Of a DNA stretch of 6,441 nucleotides, positions 6,008-6,441 are shown one piece after another. Numbering within the stretch: position 1 is the first letter of the stretch; every line of letters starts with the position of its first letter. The stretch is from Gammaproteobacteria bacterium. GTDB taxonomy: Bacteria > Pseudomonadota > Gammaproteobacteria > HK1. The translations under genes and the position numbers were made by a program. The notes below the pieces were generated by a model that saw only the letters and a program-made list of their open reading frames with translations, was not told the origin of the DNA and did not search any database. The stretch covers positions 1 through 6,441 of the forward strand of contig JAJECB010000346.1 of the NCBI GenBank assembly GCA_022822245.1, in the 5' to 3' direction.

Positions 6008-6441
6008 GGCTCGCCGCCCCGGGTCTCCACGAACGCGTTCCATCGCACCCAGAACCGGTCGATGTCGGGCAGCGCCGCGCGCAACTCGGCGTGGACCTCC
6101 ATCACGTCGTTGAGCGGCGCATCGGTCCGTCGGAGCAACTTGCGTGCCCGGAGAATCGCGTGCTCGGCCTCGAGACTCCGATCGGTGGGGAGGTTGAACG
6201 CCTCGCTGGTGAGCCAGGAACCCGTCGTCCCATGTGGCGTGAAGGTGCGCCGGTGCAGACAAGCCCGCGGCGGCTCTCCCTCCAGGTCCAGGTCGAACCA
6301 CGCATCCAGGTTCGGATCGAACCACGGCTCTGCGGACGCGAGAACATGTGGCGAATGCGTGGAGACTACGAGTTGGAGAGTGATGTCATTCAAAAAAACC
6401 GATCCGAGACCGCGCAGTGAACCCAGAATCGATCGCTGCCA
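6004..6441 (-). CDS. AAA/ABC-type ATPase, PtuA-like, C-terminal fragment
   Basis: The reading frame is open to the right edge, giving 145 C-terminal residues; the 5' part with the Walker A motif is outside. The fragment starts WQRSILGSLRGLG, then has LQLVVSTHSPHVLASAEPWFD, where the STHSP block is the D-loop/switch-His region of ABC/SMC-type AAA ATPases. It continues with WLTSEAFNL, a helical E-A-E-H-A-I-L-R-A-R stretch and a final DIDRFWVRWNAFVE. A TTG at 6391-6393 lies in frame but is internal, since conserved residues continue upstream of it. The stop TGA overlaps the GTG start of the HNH gene. In Septu and PtuAB-type retrons the ATPase forms a complex with the HNH protein and controls it; this function is inferred from the pairing. 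Nucleotide binding cannot be verified in the visible part except for the switch His. Confidence 0.75.
   Translation of the reverse strand, partial: WQRSILGSLRGLGSVFLNDITLQLVVSTHSPHVLASAEPWFDPNLDAWFDLDLEGEPPRACLHRRTFTPHGTTGSWLTSEAFNLPTDRSLEAEHAILRARKLLRRTDAPLNDVMEVHAELRAALPDIDRFWVRWNAFVETRGGEP

Noticed and set aside
6008..6325. Upstream extension of the HNH frame to an ATG at 6325
   Set aside because: This part is low-complexity shadow of the ATPase gene. The family-like N-terminus begins at the GTG at 6007, which overlaps the ATPase stop.
1..6441. CRISPR arrays, rRNA genes, insertion sequence inverted repeats
   Set aside because: No regularly spaced direct repeats, no rRNA-like sequence and no transposase motifs were seen on either strand.

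Overview
The window comes from a bacterium with high-GC DNA. Hand counts of single 60-base lines give about 77% GC inside the racemase gene and 75% in part of the carbamoylase gene. Most genes start at ATG behind purine-rich ribosome sites and several are tightly packed, as in an actinobacterium or a high-GC proteobacterium. The sequence alone does not settle the phylum. Everything resembles a chromosomal metabolic cluster beside a defence or accessory segment.

Left half (about 1-3727, + strand): five co-directional genes. They are the 3' end of an HSL-type alpha/beta hydrolase, a complete Fe(II)/2-oxoglutarate-type dioxygenase, a double-hotdog thioesterase, a metallo-beta-lactamase-fold hydrolase that overlaps the thioesterase stop by 4 bases (ATGA), and an Asp/Glu/hydantoin racemase-family enzyme. 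The gaps are short (48, 87, overlap, 73 bases) and no terminator is visible between them, so they probably form one operon. An oxygenase, three hydrolases acting on (thio)esters or similar bonds and a racemase suggest breakdown or remodelling of a small organic molecule. The substrate cannot be read from the sequence.

Right half (3767-6441, all - strand, so convergent with the left operon). Reading in the direction of transcription from the right edge: the C-terminal part of an AAA/ABC-type ATPase (5' end outside the window), then an HNH endonuclease starting at a GTG that overlaps the ATPase stop (GTGA). This two-gene arrangement resembles PtuA-PtuB of Septu and of some retron effector modules, so a possible anti-phage system enters the window from the right. 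Next comes an N-carbamoyl-D-amino-acid hydrolase with the catalytic triad Glu47/Lys127/Cys172. Last is a small GIY-YIG-type nuclease whose GIY half is degenerate but whose catalytic positions are all present.

The N-carbamoyl-D-amino-acid hydrolase and the hydantoin-racemase-like enzyme belong to the same textbook route (hydantoin to D-amino acid), but here they sit in opposite orientations, no hydantoinase is visible, and the nuclease gene lies between them. Both nuclease regions have lower GC (about 52-62% in lines counted by hand) than the metabolic genes, which suggests that accessory DNA has been inserted on either side of the carbamoylase gene.
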